A DNA stretch of 64,000 bases. Source: Burkholderiales bacterium PBB6. GTDB taxonomy: Bacteria; Pseudomonadota; Gammaproteobacteria; Burkholderiales; Burkholderiaceae_C. Numbering within the stretch: position 1 is the stretch's first letter; every line of letters starts with the position of its first letter. Of the stretch, positions 62,912 to 64,000 are shown one piece after another. The stretch is from NCBI GenBank assembly GCA_002255925.1, contig NKIH01000004.1, forward strand, positions 405,651-469,650, in the 5' to 3' direction. A program made the translations under genes and the position numbers. Below the pieces are notes generated by a model. That model saw only the letters and a list, made by a program, of their open reading frames with translations. It searched no databases and was not told where the DNA came from.

Positions 62912-62931
62912 TGGTATGCTAGTGGTACTAG
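62912..62931 (+). promoter_or_regulatory. NagQ-like operator repeat before the GntR regulator
   Basis: TGGTATG and TGGTACT are separated by CTAG (4 bases), the same layout as the sites at 62752-62790. Overlapping them is a perfect palindrome CTAGT-GGT-ACTAG (62919-62931). The position, about 55-75 bp before the regulator start, suggests autoregulation. Confidence 0.6.
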
Positions 62932-62986
62932 AGGTTTCAGGCCTCGGTTACCTCAAACCCGCAAGACCCCGGAGACTCCTTTCAAC

Positions 62987-63736
62987 ATGACCACGCCCCT
63001 GGTGGAGAGACTCTTGTCCGCCCTGGACGCCGGCAGCAGCCAGCCGCTGTATCAGCAGCTGCAGCGGGCCCTGCGCGACGCCATCGAGCAGCATGTGCTC
63101 GGGCCGGATGACGCGCTGCCGTCCGAGCGGCAACTGGCGCTGGACCTGGGCGTGTCGCGCATCACCGTGCGCAAGGCGATTGATGGTTTGGCCGGTGAGG
63201 GCCTGCTGGTGAGCCGGCAGGGCTCGGGCAATTTCGTCAATGCGCGCATCGACAAGAATTTCTCGAAGCTCACGTCCTTCTCTGAAGACATGCGCGCCCG
63301 CGGCCGCACGCCGCGCAGTGAATGGCTGCGCCGCACCGAGGGCACCGTGTCGCCGGAGGAAGCCATCAAGATGGCGCTGAGCCCGGGCACGCTGGTGTAT
63401 CGCTTCCACCGCCTGCGGTACGCCGACAACGCGCCGATGGCGCTGGAGTACGCCACGGTGCTGGCGTCCGTGCTGCCGTCGCTCGACGCGGTGCAGGCCT
63501 CGCTGTATGACGCCCTGGAGCACGCCGGCTTTCGCCCGGTACGGGCCTTGCAACGCTTGCGGGCCCTGTTGCTGAACGAGGAACAGGCGGCCCTGCTGCA
63601 AGCCCAGCCCGGTGATGCCGGTTTGCTGGTCGAGCGGCTGGGCTACCTTCGCGACGGCCGCGCCGTCGAGCTGTCGCAGTCTTTCTACCGAGGCGACACT
63701 TATGACTTCATCGCCGAGTTGAACACCCAGGCCTGA
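62987..63736 (+). CDS. GntR-family (HutC/NagQ-like) transcriptional regulator
   Basis: A 249-residue GntR regulator. The winged helix-turn-helix covers about residues 20-85 (YQQLQRALRDAIEQHVLGPDDALPSERQLALDLGVSRITVRKAIDGLAGEGLL). The C-terminal UTRA domain has the ligand-binding region (SFSEDMRARGRTPRSEWLRR, then the effector-sensing stretch ending QSFYRGDTYDFIAEL), as in NagQ/NagR. It probably senses GlcNAc-6-phosphate or a related sugar phosphate. It is divergent from the TonB-dependent receptor and precedes a TonB gene by 14 bp. Confidence 0.9.
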   Translation: MTTPLVERLLSALDAGSSQPLYQQLQRALRDAIEQHVLGPDDALPSERQLALDLGVSRITVRKAIDGLAGEGLLVSRQGSGNFVNARIDKNFSKLTSFSEDMRARGRTPRSEWLRRTEGTVSPEEAIKMALSPGTLVYRFHRLRYADNAPMALEYATVLASVLPSLDAVQASLYDALEHAGFRPVRALQRLRALLLNEEQAALLQAQPGDAGLLVERLGYLRDGRAVELSQSFYRGDTYDFIAELNTQA

Positions 63737-63750
63737 CAAGACCCAGCCGA

Positions 63751-64000
63751 ATGAACTATTCCGACAATCCACTAGAGAAGAAGAACAAGGCCACGGGCCT
63801 GTTGATCGTGGCCGGCCTGCACGTGGTGCTGGGCTGGGCGCTGGTCAATGGCCTGGCGCGCAAGATCGTCGAGGTGGTGAAGGCGCCGATCGAGACGAAG
63901 ATCATCGAAGAGATCAAGCCGCCGCCCCCGCCGCCGCCAGAGAACCTGCCGCCGCCGCCGAAGAACATGCCTCCGCCGCCGTCCTTCGTGCCGCCGCCGG
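63751..64000 (+). CDS. Energy transducer TonB (3' truncated by window edge)
   Basis: Open to the window end (83 codons visible). After a short cytoplasmic start (MNYSDNPLEKKNK) comes the single membrane helix (ATGLLIVAGLHVVLGWALVNG), then a Pro-rich periplasmic stretch (KPPPPPPPENLPPPPKNM and similar) typical of TonB. It lies 14 bp after the GntR gene and so is likely cotranscribed with the regulator, supplying energy to the divergent receptor. The C-terminal receptor-contact domain is beyond the window. Confidence 0.9.
   Translation, partial: MNYSDNPLEKKNKATGLLIVAGLHVVLGWALVNGLARKIVEVVKAPIETKIIEEIKPPPPPPPENLPPPPKNMPPPPSFVPPP

Noticed and set aside
63890..64000. CCGCCG microsatellite at the window end
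   Set aside because: It is the coding sequence of the Pro-rich region of TonB.

Overview
The window is a chromosomal segment of a GC-rich betaproteobacterium, most likely order Burkholderiales and probably near the Rubrivivax/Leptothrix/Roseateles/Ideonella group. The evidence is gene order and protein character: ftsA-ftsZ-lpxC at the end of the division cluster, dusB-fis-purH, hisI-hisE-hinT-tatABC, petABC-sspAB, a phasin, and a urea transporter preceded by a permease-fused kinase. The genus is an inference. I see no insertion sequence, phage gene, CRISPR array, rRNA or integron; one tRNA is present.

Layout. 1-3.9 kb: division and lipid A genes (ftsA partial, ftsZ, lpxC). 3.9-10.6 kb: a TetR-type repressor divergent from a complete tripartite RND efflux operon (adaptor, pump, outer-membrane factor), with an AcrR-like operator between them. 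10.6-16.6 kb, minus strand: dusB-fis-purH, then an acyltransferase and a CdsA-like protein, then ruvC and a dienelactone hydrolase. 16.7-22 kb: a YqaA-type membrane protein, an M32 carboxypeptidase, a phasin with a histone-like tail, and a two-domain reductase that closely resembles Marinobacter alcohol-forming fatty acyl-CoA reductase. 21.7-23.3 kb: a small metal locus (CDF transporter, MerR regulator, CusF-like protein) with a MerR-type 19-bp-spacer promoter. 23.5-33.6 kb: housekeeping genes (argB, HAD phosphatase, slmA, DUF815 ATPase, mutT, hisI, hisE, hinT, tatABC, a DegS-like protease, a Nif3-like protein, pdxA). 33.6-44.1 kb: mscL, the cytochrome bc1 operon, sspAB, tRNA-Thr, a DciA-like gene, an M23 peptidase, secA and rdgC.

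44.1-54.7 kb is the most interesting part. A protein of about 1170 residues joins an NCS1-type permease, an eight-cysteine motif, a histidine kinase and a receiver. It is followed, overlapping, by a LuxR-type response regulator and then by the urea ABC transporter urtABCDE. A perfect TACGC-N6-GCGTA inverted repeat and a leader able to pair with the urtA ribosome binding site lie between the regulator and urtA. I read this as a transporter-coupled two-component system controlling urea uptake, analogous in design to CbrA/CbrB; this is an inference.

54.7-64 kb: a BaiN-like flavoprotein, a chemoreceptor, a GST, and a chitin-type utilisation locus. That locus holds a GH18 family protein and a TonB-dependent receptor on the minus strand, divergent from a GntR (NagQ-like) regulator and the start of a TonB gene cut by the window edge. 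The divergent region carries TGGTA-type repeats at 10-11 bp spacing on both sides, which looks like a NagQ operator set.
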